The notes below the pieces were generated by a model. It was not told where the DNA came from and did no database searches. It worked only from the letters and a program-made list of their open reading frames with translations. 37,561 nt of DNA from Stutzerimonas stutzeri (GTDB lineage: Bacteria; Pseudomonadota; Gammaproteobacteria; Pseudomonadales; Pseudomonadaceae). Numbering within the stretch: position 1 is the stretch's first letter; each line of letters starts with the position of its first letter. Positions 1 to 9,135 of this stretch are shown one piece after another. The stretch covers positions 1 to 37,561 of the forward strand of contig NZ_JAMOII010000028.1 of assembly GCF_024448985.1 (NCBI RefSeq), given 5' to 3'. The translations under genes and the position numbers were made by a program.

Positions 1-1137
1 GGACTTATGAACAGCTTGCTGCGGTTACTCTGTGACGGGCGTTTAGCGAGGTTGGGGGGCGTCGGCTGGTGAGATGATGGCCGTGCATATTGGGGGCCGC
101 TAAAGCTTTCCCTTAGATGCGTATCAACGCTTCATGGATGACAGACTGCGATAACCACTCCCTTTGGCTGTATGGAACGGTCAGCTCGGCGCCTCGGGGA
201 TATATCAAGAACAGCATATCCAGGAATAAGCGTGCAGCAGAAAATGGCTCAGCTTTTAAGTCTCACAAACTTCTTCATGCCGGGAATAAAGTTCGCTCCG
301 CTTTAGGCGCGGTTACGGCAATAGTTCCTGAAGAATAGAAGCCGCGACAGTGCCATGTGCAGAATGGCCGTTGGGAAGCGACAGAGCGGGCTGTCGAAAC
401 CTGGGCGAGCGGCATTTTAAAAAAATGATGTGAAGGCTGTCAGCTGCAGGGAGCTCACTACGGCGCCCCGCTTGCGAGCCTAAGAGCAAGGCTGCATTGA
501 TCGGTACCATAGTCTGGGTTGTATAACGCAATTTGTTCCGCTCCTCTATTCGGCACAGTCGTAACGGTTCTGCTTGAGCCGTGGGCGCTGAGTAAAGCGT
601 TTATGGACGTGACGGAGCGCCTCGTATAGTTAGCGAATGCAATACAGCTACCGACACAGCTGAGCATTGATAAGACGCAGCTTCTTTCAGTAACGCACAT
701 GCACAGCGATAAACCTCCCATACGTTGAACCGATACTCACAAGCCGCTGCTTGACGTTTATTGTCACCAGATACACTCATCAGTTGCGTTCAGCAATGCC
801 GACAGAGTTTTCTGATCTACACGGCGTCTCAGTAGCCAGTTGCCTAAGCAGTGCCGCTTACTAACCTTTTCGCTTTTCAGTAAGCGGACATGAGGTGGCA
901 GTCGAGGAATCATAGAAACTTGCTGGCATGTCAGCTGTACAAAGCCATATCCGAAGCCACGCGGTCACGTAACCAGTCTTAGAGACGTGACGATGGGAGG
1001 CGGTGTCGCACCGCGGACAGGTGGGTAAAAGCGCCTCAACCGATGCATTAGGATATTCCTCAGGCCAAAGGTATGGCCTGGATTTCCGTCGCACCTTCTA
1101 TGAAGGCAAGCTAGGTGCGACGGGCCCACGAGAGCGG
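1..1137. other. Gene-poor stretch downstream of mksB
   Basis: I see no convincing gene here. All open frames are under about 95 codons, overlap one another on both strands, lack ribosome binding sites and resemble nothing I recognise. The stretch lies exactly where a fourth Mks/Wadjet gene (mksG/jetD) would follow mksB, but no frame is long enough for that nuclease of several hundred residues. The only clear structure is an inverted repeat at 1087-1122. It could be decayed accessory DNA; the upstream context lies outside the window. Confidence 0.5.
1087..1122. repeat. Perfect 10-bp inverted repeat downstream of mksB
   Basis: CGTCGCACCT (1087-1096) and AGGTGCGACG (1113-1122) are exact reverse complements around a 16-base spacer. 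Inside it sits a second small hairpin, CCTTC-TAT-GAAGG (1094-1106), so two alternative folds are possible. It lies 16 bp beyond the mksB stop codon. No T-tract follows on the minus strand, so it is not a canonical terminator; it may still end or protect the mks transcript. Confidence 0.5.
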
Positions 1138-3978
1138 TCAGCTTACCGGCTCTACCTTTGCAGTTTCCGCAACAGGGCGTTCAGTCTTTGTTTGCTCCCG
1201 TCGCTTGATGAATTTCCAATCCGCTTCATCGATGTAAATCCCGCTCGGGCCGCTTCCTCCCTCCAGGTCGATGGCTACATGTGCTGAGACCTGTGGCTTG
1301 ACCGAAGCCAGGATCGGCACGAAGCCCAACTGCAGACTGGTTTCGATCAGTGCGTGTTGATTACGTTCATCAATATCGGCCGCCTCGTCCAGGTAGTAGG
1401 GAAGACGGATGCGGCCTGCCTGTTCCCGGTCAATCAGGTGCAGCAACAGATACATGTTGGTCAGTGCCTTGATGGTCATGGTCGTACCGTTGGAAGCAGC
1501 GCCGTCGATGTCTGTATGGATCACAGGCTGGCCGCCCACCTTGGTAATTTCGAACGCGAGTTCGAACAGGTCTTTCAGGCCCAGCTGATTATTGTTGGCG
1601 GCAACCAGGCGCGCGAGGTATTCCTTGGCCTCTTCGTTCTTGCTGTCTTGCTCGCTGCTCTGCTGTAGATCGAATACCGATAGCGTCTCGCCTTGCTCGT
1701 ATTGCCCGGCGCTGTGGATGATCTGGTCGATATGCTTGAGCGCATCCTTGTTCGGTGCCAGGACGATGCGAAAGCTTTCGAGGTTCGAAACCTGGCGCTT
1801 GTTGATCTCGCGGTTGAACAACGCCAGCTGATGCTCAAGGCTGTCGTAGTCGCTGCGAATGTTGCGCAGGGTCCGGGCGATATCGGTGACTGCCGCCCTG
1901 CGTGCCTTGGCCAGCGTCAGGGCTTCGTCCTGGCGATGCGCATAGGCGTTCACCAGTAGCTGCAGACGACGCTCGGGATCTTCTTCGCTATCGAACTTGG
2001 CGACGCCCTTGAGGCGAACCTGTGCATACAGCGCTTCGATTTGACCGTCGACGCGCTGCAGCGCCTGCCAGCTATCCTGATAGTCGTTGAGCAGCGGTTG
2101 GAGATTTTCCAGGGAGTCGTCCACCGGGTCCATGAACGGCGTGCCGAACGGTAGATCTGCCGGAAGCAGCTGACGGCGACGTAGTGCGTCTTCTAGTGTG
2201 CGCTCTTTGGCCTCGAGATCAGCCAGCTGGCGGCCGACCAGCTGCAGTTTCGCCGAGAGGTGTTGCACCCGCTCGGTAAACGCGTCGCTGGTCCGCTTGA
2301 GTTCGTCTTGCGCCGCTTCGGCCTGGGCCAACTGCTCGAGCTTGCTGTCCTCCTCGGATGAGAGCGTCTGGCAACGACGGAAGTCCTCTAGCGCTTTCTG
2401 GGCGTCCAATACCTGCTGATAAAGCTGCTCGGCCTGCGCCTTGCTCGCCGCGCGATCGACCGCCACCGAATGCTGAGCTTTGAGTTGTTTCAGCTCGCGC
2501 TCCAGTCTATCTCTCTGGTCACGCAGCGCGGCTCGATCGGTCAGCGCTTGCAGTGCGGGCGGCTCAATGTGCGAAAGGTCGATGGACAGCCCGGGCGCCT
2601 CGAAGCGTTCTCCCTTGAAGCCATCGAGCACCGCTTCAAGCGATTTGACCCAAATACCCCCGTCGTCTACGGCAATGCCTTTTTCACCCAATGGCAGACT
2701 GAACAGCTGGCCGTTGAAAAGCCTCATCAGGCGATCAACGTCAGGCTGCGAAAATTCCTCACGTAGACGGGAATAGCTGTTGTTGTCCGCATGGTCTAAT
2801 TGCTGCCGGACCGACTTGAGTCGCTTTTCCAAGTCGCGTAGGCGCTCGTCGAGGTCCTCGCTTGAGAACTGGCGCGACTGTGATAGCGCGCCAGCCAACT
2901 CGTCATGGGCGTCCTTGGCTGCGAGCAACTGCTGCTCGAGCACATGAGCATCGTCGACTAGTGCAAAGCGGTTCTTCAACGCAGACAGTTCGCCCAGCCA
3001 GCGTTGAATTTCGCTGATATCACGCTCCAGACGCATCAGTTCCGCAGTGCCGCCACGCTGTTCGTTCTGCAGACCGTCCTGCTCGCGGCGATAGTGTTCG
3101 GCCTGGATCACCAGCTCTTCCTTGCGTGCGCCTGCATAGTCCTGCCAGGTGCCGAGCAGTGAATCGAGCAAGGGGGAAAGGCGGTGCAGCTTGCCGCGCA
3201 GAAATTCACGCTGCGCTACGCCAGCGGCCAGGGCTTCGACCAGCGGGCCGGCAGCGACAAGCGCTTGGTAATCATGCTCCATGCGGCGGACGTCGCGGAA
3301 GGCTTCTTCGGTGGCGGCAATATAGTCGACGCTGCCGGAACGCAGGCTGTGCTCAAACGCATCGAGGAACAGCTGCTTGAGCTTGGCAGCGGTGATCTCG
3401 CGCATGTGCAGAAGATTGATGAACAGAGCGCGGAAGGTCTTGAGGCTCTGCTCGCTGGTCGAGCGCAACGGGATTAGCGTCATGTCCAGCGGAATTGCAG
3501 TATGGCCACCCACCAGCAGACGGCGAAGCTCATCCGGCTTGGCCTCATATGCCTTGATGCCGGCGCGCTCCAAGTTGGCGAACAATTCACGTTGACGCAG
3601 GCAGGTGCCGTTCTGCTGGTAGTGATCGAGGTCCAACGAGCCCTGATAGACGAAGAACTGGTGCCCGAAACCGCCGCCCGGTCCCCGCCCGGCAACGCCG
3701 ATCACGTGCGGCCCATGGGGCAGGGCGACCTCGACGAGGATGTAGCTGGTATCGCTGGCAAAGTAGAACTTGCGCGACTGTTCCAGGCTGTACTTGCCGA
3801 AGCTCATGTCCGACATGCGTGCCAGGATCGGGAACTGTAGCGCGTTGATCGAGGCCGACTTGCCCAGGTTGTTGGCGCCGTAGACTGACAGCGGGTTTTC
3901 CAGTGGGAAGATGCCGAGGCTATAGCCGGCGGTGTTCAGCAGGGCGAAGCGGCGAATACCGTAGCGTTCCTGGCTCAT
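1138..3978 (-). CDS. mksB: MksB, SMC-like ATPase of the MksBEF condensin
   Basis: The 946-residue protein is the DNA-organising ATPase of the MksBEF (MukBEF-like) condensin, related to JetC of Wadjet systems. The N-terminus carries a Walker A variant GANNLGKS at residues 34-41. A long charged coiled-coil region fills most of residues 200-780. Near the C-terminus are a signature-like SNGTTMT (about 829-835) and a Walker B ending in LDEAAD (D864, E865), so both halves of the ATPase head are present. ATG overlaps the mksE stop by four bases (ATGA), which suggests translational coupling in an mksF-mksE-mksB operon. The length fits MksB rather than the larger MukB (about 1,480 residues). The role in chromosome organisation or plasmid restriction is known for the family, not shown here. 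Confidence 0.9.
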   Translation of the reverse strand: MSQERYGIRRFALLNTAGYSLGIFPLENPLSVYGANNLGKSASINALQFPILARMSDMSFGKYSLEQSRKFYFASDTSYILVEVALPHGPHVIGVAGRGPGGGFGHQFFVYQGSLDLDHYQQNGTCLRQRELFANLERAGIKAYEAKPDELRRLLVGGHTAIPLDMTLIPLRSTSEQSLKTFRALFINLLHMREITAAKLKQLFLDAFEHSLRSGSVDYIAATEEAFRDVRRMEHDYQALVAAGPLVEALAAGVAQREFLRGKLHRLSPLLDSLLGTWQDYAGARKEELVIQAEHYRREQDGLQNEQRGGTAELMRLERDISEIQRWLGELSALKNRFALVDDAHVLEQQLLAAKDAHDELAGALSQSRQFSSEDLDERLRDLEKRLKSVRQQLDHADNNSYSRLREEFSQPDVDRLMRLFNGQLFSLPLGEKGIAVDDGGIWVKSLEAVLDGFKGERFEAPGLSIDLSHIEPPALQALTDRAALRDQRDRLERELKQLKAQHSVAVDRAASKAQAEQLYQQVLDAQKALEDFRRCQTLSSEEDSKLEQLAQAEAAQDELKRTSDAFTERVQHLSAKLQLVGRQLADLEAKERTLEDALRRRQLLPADLPFGTPFMDPVDDSLENLQPLLNDYQDSWQALQRVDGQIEALYAQVRLKGVAKFDSEEDPERRLQLLVNAYAHRQDEALTLAKARRAAVTDIARTLRNIRSDYDSLEHQLALFNREINKRQVSNLESFRIVLAPNKDALKHIDQIIHSAGQYEQGETLSVFDLQQSSEQDSKNEEAKEYLARLVAANNNQLGLKDLFELAFEITKVGGQPVIHTDIDGAASNGTTMTIKALTNMYLLLHLIDREQAGRIRLPYYLDEAADIDERNQHALIETSLQLGFVPILASVKPQVSAHVAIDLEGGSGPSGIYIDEADWKFIKRREQTKTERPVAETAKVEPVS

Positions 3979-4661
3979 GCTCCAAGCTCCTTTTCTTCGG
4001 CAATGGCCCGCGCTAGGGCATCTTCTTCGCTTTCGTCCGGTTCGCGGTCGAGGAGGATGATCTCGTCCTCTTCTTCTTCGGCGATCAGTTCTGGAGCGGG
4101 TAAGGGCAGGTCGCTGCTGTGCAGGTTCGCCGCCAGGTCACGGTCCTGCTGTACTGACAGGCAGACGTCAAGGAAGCGGTGCATGGGCGGCAGAAAGCGG
4201 TAAATGCCATTGCTGTCTTCGGCGAAACCCAGCTGTGTCAGGCGCCGAATGATTTTTTCCTCCAGCTCGTCCTGAGTCGTCACCTCGGCCTGCAGGAACA
4301 GGTCACGGTACTTGTCCAGCAGCGCAGGCAGTTCGTCACGGCCCAGGCTGCCGCCGTCGAGTACCGCGAGCGGGTCGCGGCCTTGATCGGCGAGATGCTC
4401 GACCAGAATGAAGGTGAACAACGCCAGGCGTTGGGCGGTCTTGTTGACCTGCGCACCCATCTGCTCGGGGACGAAGTAGTAAAAGCCGCGCGGATCGCAG
4501 ACGAGTTCGAAGCCGAGCGCCTTGAACAGCGCGCGGTAGTGGTCCTGCATGTTGGACAGCTGGGCGTAGCATTCCGGCTCGCTGCGGGACAGGTGATACC
4601 CCTTGAACAGCTCGCGGAAGATTGGTGCCAGCTGGGTCATTTCTTTCAGATCGATGTTCAT
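3975..4661 (-). CDS. mksE: MksE, condensin accessory subunit
   Basis: MksE binds the kleisin MksF and helps control the MksB ATPase. I place the start at the ATG at 4661, giving 228 residues beginning MNIDLKEMTQLAP. The frame stays open upstream to a TTG at 4736, but those 25 residues look non-native and have no better ribosome site. The visible body is helix-rich, with a winged-helix-like middle (HLADQGRDPLAVLDGG) and a very acidic tail rich in Glu and Asp before the stop. Identification rests on position between mksF and mksB, size and general character; the family is poorly conserved in sequence. It ends inside the mksB start codon (ATGA overlap). Confidence 0.85.
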   Translation of the reverse strand: MNIDLKEMTQLAPIFRELFKGYHLSRSEPECYAQLSNMQDHYRALFKALGFELVCDPRGFYYFVPEQMGAQVNKTAQRLALFTFILVEHLADQGRDPLAVLDGGSLGRDELPALLDKYRDLFLQAEVTTQDELEEKIIRRLTQLGFAEDSNGIYRFLPPMHRFLDVCLSVQQDRDLAANLHSSDLPLPAPELIAEEEEDEIILLDREPDESEEDALARAIAEEKELGA

Positions 4662-4759
4662 AGGCAACTCAGGGCAATCGGCGGGTGAAAACCGCGAAGC
4701 GCTTTTCACAAAATGGGTTCGAGACAGGGCGCGCAATACCCGGTCCAGCTCGCAAGCGC

Positions 4760-6001
4760 TCAGGCATCGGCGTTGGCCAGCAGCGCAAAGGAGCTAAGGC
4801 TGACCTGATGCTCACGGGTCAGATACTCACGCCGCTCTAAGCGGTCGCGCTGAAAGCGCGGATCGCGGGACAGCCGTGAAAACCAGTAGAGCAGCTCGTC
4901 AGTCGCGCCCTCCGGCTCCTGTTCCAATAGCCACTGCATCAGGTCAGGCAGCGGCAGCGCCTGTTCACAGCGATCGAGCATTTCACGCGCCGTCAGCGGC
5001 GAGCGCGGTGCGTCGGTCTTGCGCTTGCTGCCGGCTCGGGGAAATTGCGCCGGCTTCGGTTCGAAACGGGCCAAGGCGTAGACGTAGGCTTCGACCTGGC
5101 TGGCCGTGCCGAGAAAGGTGCTCTGCGGCCGGGTGAACAGTGGCAGCGAGGCCTGAGGCACCGCATCCAATCCTTTCTTGCGGATCGCTGATAAGGCCAG
5201 CGCGGCGCCGCGTGTAACCGCATTGTGCCGGCGTGCCTCCTCGCGCAGCGGCAGCAATAGTTCACGGGCATGACGCAGGGTCAGCTGGGCAGTGCTCTGC
5301 ATTTCGAGGATGCGCGCATGGGTGCGTAACAGCAGGTCGTCGTCGACCAGTTGGCCGAGTCGCTGCTGCTCGCCGAGCAGCTTCATCAGTACCTGCACGA
5401 CGCGGTAGACGCCTTGTTCGAACGCGCCGTCTGCCGCGACTAGCTGAATCATCGGCTCGACGTACTCGTCCCAGGTGGCCAGTACTTCGGCGTAACGTTG
5501 ACGCAGCGGAATCTGCCGATCGCTGGTCTTGGCCCGGTCAGCCACACCGATCAGCGCCTGCTCGTCGTTGGCGAGCTTTTTCAGCACGTCGCGCACGCGC
5601 ATGTCGAGCAGGCGCAGCTGACGCGCAAGGTCTTGGCCGTCGCGGATCTCGAAGGCGTCCTGGATGTGTCCTGCTAGACGCTCCAGATGGCGCAAGTAGG
5701 CTTCGATCTCCAAGCACAGGCCGAGCCGATGCTCGCGGCGCAAATACGCCAGGAAGTCATGGATCTGCGCGTTGAGCTCGAAGCGATTCGGGCTTTTCGC
5801 CACCGGGACCAGTATGTCCAGCCGGATCCACTGATCGAGCAGGGCGGTGATATCGGTGGGCGTGCCTTCCGGCAGTTGTGCGGCGAGCTGATGACGAAGT
5901 TCGACCAGGCTCAGGGTGCCGGCATCGAAGCGCTCGCACAGCGGCTCTAGCAACGTCCAGTGTTCGGCAAGGGCTCGCAGTACGCGCTTGGGTTCGATCA
6001 T
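4760..6001 (-). CDS. mksF: MksF, kleisin subunit of the MksBEF condensin
   Basis: MksF is the kleisin that bridges the two MksB heads and recruits MksE. I choose the ATG at 6001 (413 residues, beginning MIEPKRVLRALAEHW). A GTG at 6133 would add 44 residues but would run into the leuA control region and has no good ribosome site. The N-terminal part resembles a winged helix (LRALAEHWTLLEPLCERFD), the centre is a long helical region rich in Arg and Glu, and the C-terminus is a basic segment (LSRDPRFQRDRLERREYLT) typical of JetA/MksF-like kleisins. It is first in the mksF-mksE-mksB operon and divergent from leuA; the 187-bp gap between them should hold both promoters. Confidence 0.85.
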   Translation of the reverse strand: MIEPKRVLRALAEHWTLLEPLCERFDAGTLSLVELRHQLAAQLPEGTPTDITALLDQWIRLDILVPVAKSPNRFELNAQIHDFLAYLRREHRLGLCLEIEAYLRHLERLAGHIQDAFEIRDGQDLARQLRLLDMRVRDVLKKLANDEQALIGVADRAKTSDRQIPLRQRYAEVLATWDEYVEPMIQLVAADGAFEQGVYRVVQVLMKLLGEQQRLGQLVDDDLLLRTHARILEMQSTAQLTLRHARELLLPLREEARRHNAVTRGAALALSAIRKKGLDAVPQASLPLFTRPQSTFLGTASQVEAYVYALARFEPKPAQFPRAGSKRKTDAPRSPLTAREMLDRCEQALPLPDLMQWLLEQEPEGATDELLYWFSRLSRDPRFQRDRLERREYLTREHQVSLSSFALLANADA

Positions 6002-6188
6002 CTGAATCGGTTCTGTCAGCTGCAAAATAGTCGGCAATTGTACTGCCTGGCCCCGGTGCAAATCAGCCCAAACCGATCGTTGGATTCGTGCAATGAGGTG
6101 CTCGGCCTTCCCGCGTTGTGGGTTTCCGGCCACAATTCACACTTGAGGCGCCACCTGAGTCCGCACGGCTGGCCAAGAGGAGTTCGAT

Positions 6189-7736
6189 ATGAGCAGCAAC
6201 GACCGCGTCATCATCTTCGACACCACCCTGCGAGACGGCGAACAGAGCCCCGGCGCTTCCATGACCGGTGAAGAAAAACTGCGCATCGCCAAGGCTCTCG
6301 AGCGGCTGAAGGTCGATGTGATCGAAGCCGGCTTCGCCATTGCTAGCCCGGGAGATTTCGCCGCGGTCAAAGCGGTAGCCGACCACATCAAGGACAGCAC
6401 CGTATGCAGCCTGGCCCGCGCCGTCGATGCGGACATCGAGCGCGCGGCCGAAGCGCTGGCTGGCGCTAGCTCCGGACGGATTCATACTTTCATCGCAACC
6501 AGCCCGATCCACATGCAATACAAGCTGCGCATGCAGCCGGATCAGGTCATCGAGCAGGCCGTACGCGCCGTGACCAAAGCACGTAACCTCTGCGCCGATG
6601 TGGAGTTTTCTTGCGAGGACGCCGGGCGTTCGGAAATCGATTTCCTCTGCCGCATCATCGAAGCGGCGATCAATGCCGGTGCGCGGACCATCAATATTCC
6701 GGACACCGTCGGCTACGCCATTCCGCATCAATACGCCGATACCATCCGCCAACTGCTCGAGCGCATCCCCAACGCCGACAAGGCCGTGTTTTCCGTGCAT
6801 TGCCACAATGACCTCGGCCTGGCCGTCGCCAACTCGCTGGCAGCCGTCGTAGCGGGCGCGCGCCAGGTCGAATGCACTATTAATGGCCTCGGCGAACGCG
6901 CCGGCAACGCCGCGCTGGAAGAAATTGTGATGGCGATCAAGACCCGCCAGGACTTGCTCAACGTGCACACCCGCATCGAGACCGAACATATCCTCAGCGC
7001 CTCGCGCTTGGTCTCCGGCATCACCGGCTTTCCGGTGCAGCCAAACAAAGCCATCGTCGGCGCCAATGCATTCGCCCACGAGTCGGGCATTCATCAGGAC
7101 GGCGTGCTCAAGCACCGCGAAACCTACGAGATCATGTCCGCGCAATCGGTAGGCTGGAATGCCAACAAGATGGTCATGGGCAAGCACTCTGGGCGTGCTG
7201 CTTTCCGCTCGCGGCTGGATGAATTGGGCATCGTCCTGTCCGGCGAAGGCGAGCTGAATGCTGCGTTTGCGCGCTTCAAGGAGTTGGCGGACAAGAAGCA
7301 CGAAATCTTCGACGAAGACTTGCAGGCGCTCGTCTCCGATGCCCTGACCGAAGACGTCCAAGAGCATTTCAAACTGGTGACGTTGGAAGTGGCGAGCAAG
7401 ACCGGTGAGATCCCCGATGCCAAGCTGGTGATCAGCGTAAACGGCAGCGAACAGAGCGCCGCAGGCCAAGGTTCCGGTCCGGTGGACGCGACCTTCAAGG
7501 CCATCGAATCGGTGGCCAATTCCGGCGCCACGTTGCAGCTGTATTCGGTCAACGCCATCACCAAAGGCACCGATTCGCAGGGCGAGGTCACGGTGCGGCT
7601 GGAGAAGGGTGGGCGCATCGTCAATGGCAACGGTGCCGACACCGACATTGTCGTGGCCTCCGCCAAGGCTTACCTGAATGCGTTGAACTTGATGCAGGTG
7701 GGTGCGAAGGCCCATCCGCAGGTGGCCGAGGTTTGA
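6189..7736 (+). CDS. leuA: 2-isopropylmalate synthase
   Basis: The enzyme condenses acetyl-CoA with 2-ketoisovalerate, the first committed step of leucine synthesis. The 515-residue protein has the DRE-TIM barrel signature [13 protein letters not shown] near the start (D11, R15), the metal-binding HCHND (H204, H206), [10 protein letters not shown] further on, and a C-terminal regulatory domain (about residues 390-515) where leucine feedback normally acts. The length matches the E. coli-type enzyme of about 520 residues. AAGAGGAG lies 9 bases before the ATG. Its stop overlaps the start of the psi-like gene. I found no leucine-rich leader peptide in the 187-bp upstream gap, so classical attenuation is not evident. 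Confidence 0.95.
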   Translation: MSSNDRVIIFDTTLRDGEQSPGASMTGEEKLRIAKALERLKVDVIEAGFAIASPGDFAAVKAVADHIKDSTVCSLARAVDADIERAAEALAGASSGRIHTFIATSPIHMQYKLRMQPDQVIEQAVRAVTKARNLCADVEFSCEDAGRSEIDFLCRIIEAAINAGARTINIPDTVGYAIPHQYADTIRQLLERIPNADKAVFSVHCHNDLGLAVANSLAAVVAGARQVECTINGLGERAGNAALEEIVMAIKTRQDLLNVHTRIETEHILSASRLVSGITGFPVQPNKAIVGANAFAHESGIHQDGVLKHRETYEIMSAQSVGWNANKMVMGKHSGRAAFRSRLDELGIVLSGEGELNAAFARFKELADKKHEIFDEDLQALVSDALTEDVQEHFKLVTLEVASKTGEIPDAKLVISVNGSEQSAAGQGSGPVDATFKAIESVANSGATLQLYSVNAITKGTDSQGEVTVRLEKGGRIVNGNGADTDIVVASAKAYLNALNLMQVGAKAHPQVAEV

Positions 7737-8554
7737 TCGCCGAACATCGGCGTCGGGCCTTTCTCGACGCCATGCAGATCACCACTTGGCTGCCACGGAC
7801 CGAGCTGCCTTTCGCCGCGCCTTCGCGCCCGGAGCTGCTGCAGTGCGCCGAGCCTGATCCGGCGCCAGCCATCGAACTCGAACAGCCAATCGCGCCGCCG
7901 GCCCCGCCGACGCCCAAACCAGTAACCTCTACACCGGCTGCTGCGGCGAGCCCGGCGGCAGATGCGGTTCGCTCGGTTATGCCGCGTATCGCCATGCCCG
8001 AGCCTAAAAAGCCGGCCCTGAAACCCGACGAGCCGCAAGCGTCCGCCGTCGAGCAGAAAGCCGTAGTGCCGCCGCCGCGTTTCGCCTTGCAGTTGCTGCG
8101 TGCGGGCAACGTGCTGCTGTTAGTGGAGCTGCCGACAGGTGAGTCCTTCCAGAGTCGCGACCCAGCTTACATCCTGCTCAAGGACTTGCTGCGCGCCGCC
8201 AGGCTGCCGGACAAGCCCCAGCAGGTCGGTGATGGCGAGCCGATCCGCTGGCCGCTGTTGCATCGCGGCAGCCTCGATCAGGGGATCGAGGCCGCACGCG
8301 ATTACGTGCAGGGCGTGGTCGCTGCTGAACTGGAGGGAATGGGTTGTGCCTGCCTCTGGTTGATCGGCTCACCGGCCCTTCGTTTCGCTGGCGAAGTCGA
8401 GGCGGATGCCTGCTATCGCGAGCTCACCATCGAAGGTTTGGGACTCGCGCTGACCATGCCAGGCCTCGAACAACTGATGGAGCAGCCTGAAAGCAAGGCG
8501 CAGCTGTGGAAGGCCATGCGTCGTAGCATGCCGCGTTGGGTAACCGGTTTATGA
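7733..8554 (+). CDS. holD: Probable DNA polymerase III psi subunit (long pseudomonad form)
   Basis: Psi bridges chi and the clamp loader in the replicase. Support: E. coli has the order holD-rimI and rimI follows here. The N-terminus [17 protein letters not shown] resembles the chi-binding start of E. coli psi (RRDWQLQQLGITQW), and the C-terminus (SPALRF... then [13 protein letters not shown]) resembles its SPAL...ARAALWQQI end. At 273 residues it is twice the E. coli length; the extra is mostly a Pro/Ala-rich linker (about 38-115). A divergent psi has been described in P. aeruginosa. The conserved N-terminus supports a TTG start at 7733, overlapping the leuA stop (TTGA), with AGGTGG 8 bases upstream; the next ATG (7772) would remove the chi-binding residues. 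Confidence 0.75.
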   Translation: MIAEHRRRAFLDAMQITTWLPRTELPFAAPSRPELLQCAEPDPAPAIELEQPIAPPAPPTPKPVTSTPAAAASPAADAVRSVMPRIAMPEPKKPALKPDEPQASAVEQKAVVPPPRFALQLLRAGNVLLLVELPTGESFQSRDPAYILLKDLLRAARLPDKPQQVGDGEPIRWPLLHRGSLDQGIEAARDYVQGVVAAELEGMGCACLWLIGSPALRFAGEVEADACYRELTIEGLGLALTMPGLEQLMEQPESKAQLWKAMRRSMPRWVTGL

Positions 8555-8577
8555 GTGGCTCCCTTGAGTAGTGTTGA

Positions 8578-9030
8578 ATGAGTGATGCAGTCAGCTTTCG
8601 CCCGATGACCGTGGCGGATATCGAAACCGTCCTGAAAATCGAATACGCCGCTTTCAGCCATCCCTGGACCCGAGGCATCTTCACCGATGCGCTGACGGCT
8701 TACGAGTGCTGGGTCATGTTCGAAGGTGACCAGCAGGTCGGGCACGGTGTGATCAACGTCATCCTCGACGAGGCGCACCTGTTGAACATTACCGTCAAAC
8801 CGCAGAGCCAGGGCCGTGGCCTTGGTTTGCGTCTGCTCGAGCACCTGATGCAGCGGGCTCACGAGCGTGGCGGGCGAGAATGCTTTCTGGAGGTGCGCGC
8901 CAGCAATGCACCGGCTTACCGACTGTACGAACGCTATGGTTTTAACGAAGTGGGGCGCCGCCGGGGCTATTACCCGTCCGCTGACGGACGCGAAGATGCC
9001 TTGGTGATGGCCTGCACCCTGATCGACTGA
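8578..9030 (+). CDS. rimI: RimI, ribosomal protein S18 alanine N-acetyltransferase
   Basis: This is a 150-residue GNAT acetyltransferase that acetylates the N-terminal alanine of ribosomal protein S18. The acetyl-CoA loop QSQGRGLG is at residues 76-83, and the family C-terminal block LEVRASNAPAYRLYERYGF follows (about 104-122), with E105 and Y117 as likely catalytic residues. YYP near residue 131 precedes the end, typical of RimI. It lies 23 bp after the psi-like gene in the same direction, as in E. coli holD-rimI, and is followed by a strong hairpin terminator, so leuA-holD-rimI may be one transcription unit. Confidence 0.95.
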   Translation: MSDAVSFRPMTVADIETVLKIEYAAFSHPWTRGIFTDALTAYECWVMFEGDQQVGHGVINVILDEAHLLNITVKPQSQGRGLGLRLLEHLMQRAHERGGRECFLEVRASNAPAYRLYERYGFNEVGRRRGYYPSADGREDALVMACTLID

Positions 9031-9050
9031 TCAGCGAAAGGGCATGCACG

Positions 9051-9086
9051 AAAAGGCCGGGCTCGAAAGAGTCCGGCCTTTTCGTT
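9051..9086 (+). terminator. Rho-independent terminator after rimI
   Basis: AAAAGGCCGG (9051-9060) pairs with CCGGCCTTTT (9073-9082), extended inside by CTC/GAG around a GAAA tetraloop, and is followed by a T-rich stretch. The A-tract on the left arm would let it act on the minus strand too, facing the acidic-protein gene that ends at 9136. Confidence 0.9.
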
Positions 9087-9135
9087 TTGCTCGACGAACC
9101 TTTCTGCCTGAGCCCGATGAGCGGCCCTGACGAGA

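Noticed and set aside
861-1094. Minus-strand frame with a CPRC motif, possible zinc-finger fragment of a transposase or phage protein
   Set aside because: Only one Cys pair is recognisable, with no matching second pair or longer homology, so I cannot support it.
6002-6188. Leucine leader peptide and attenuator before leuA
   Set aside because: The only short plus-strand frame there (ATG near 6092) has no leucine run.
6063-7715. 550-codon open frame on the minus strand
   Set aside because: It lies antisense to leuA, whose signatures and ribosome site are clear; GC-rich codon bias keeps this opposite frame open.
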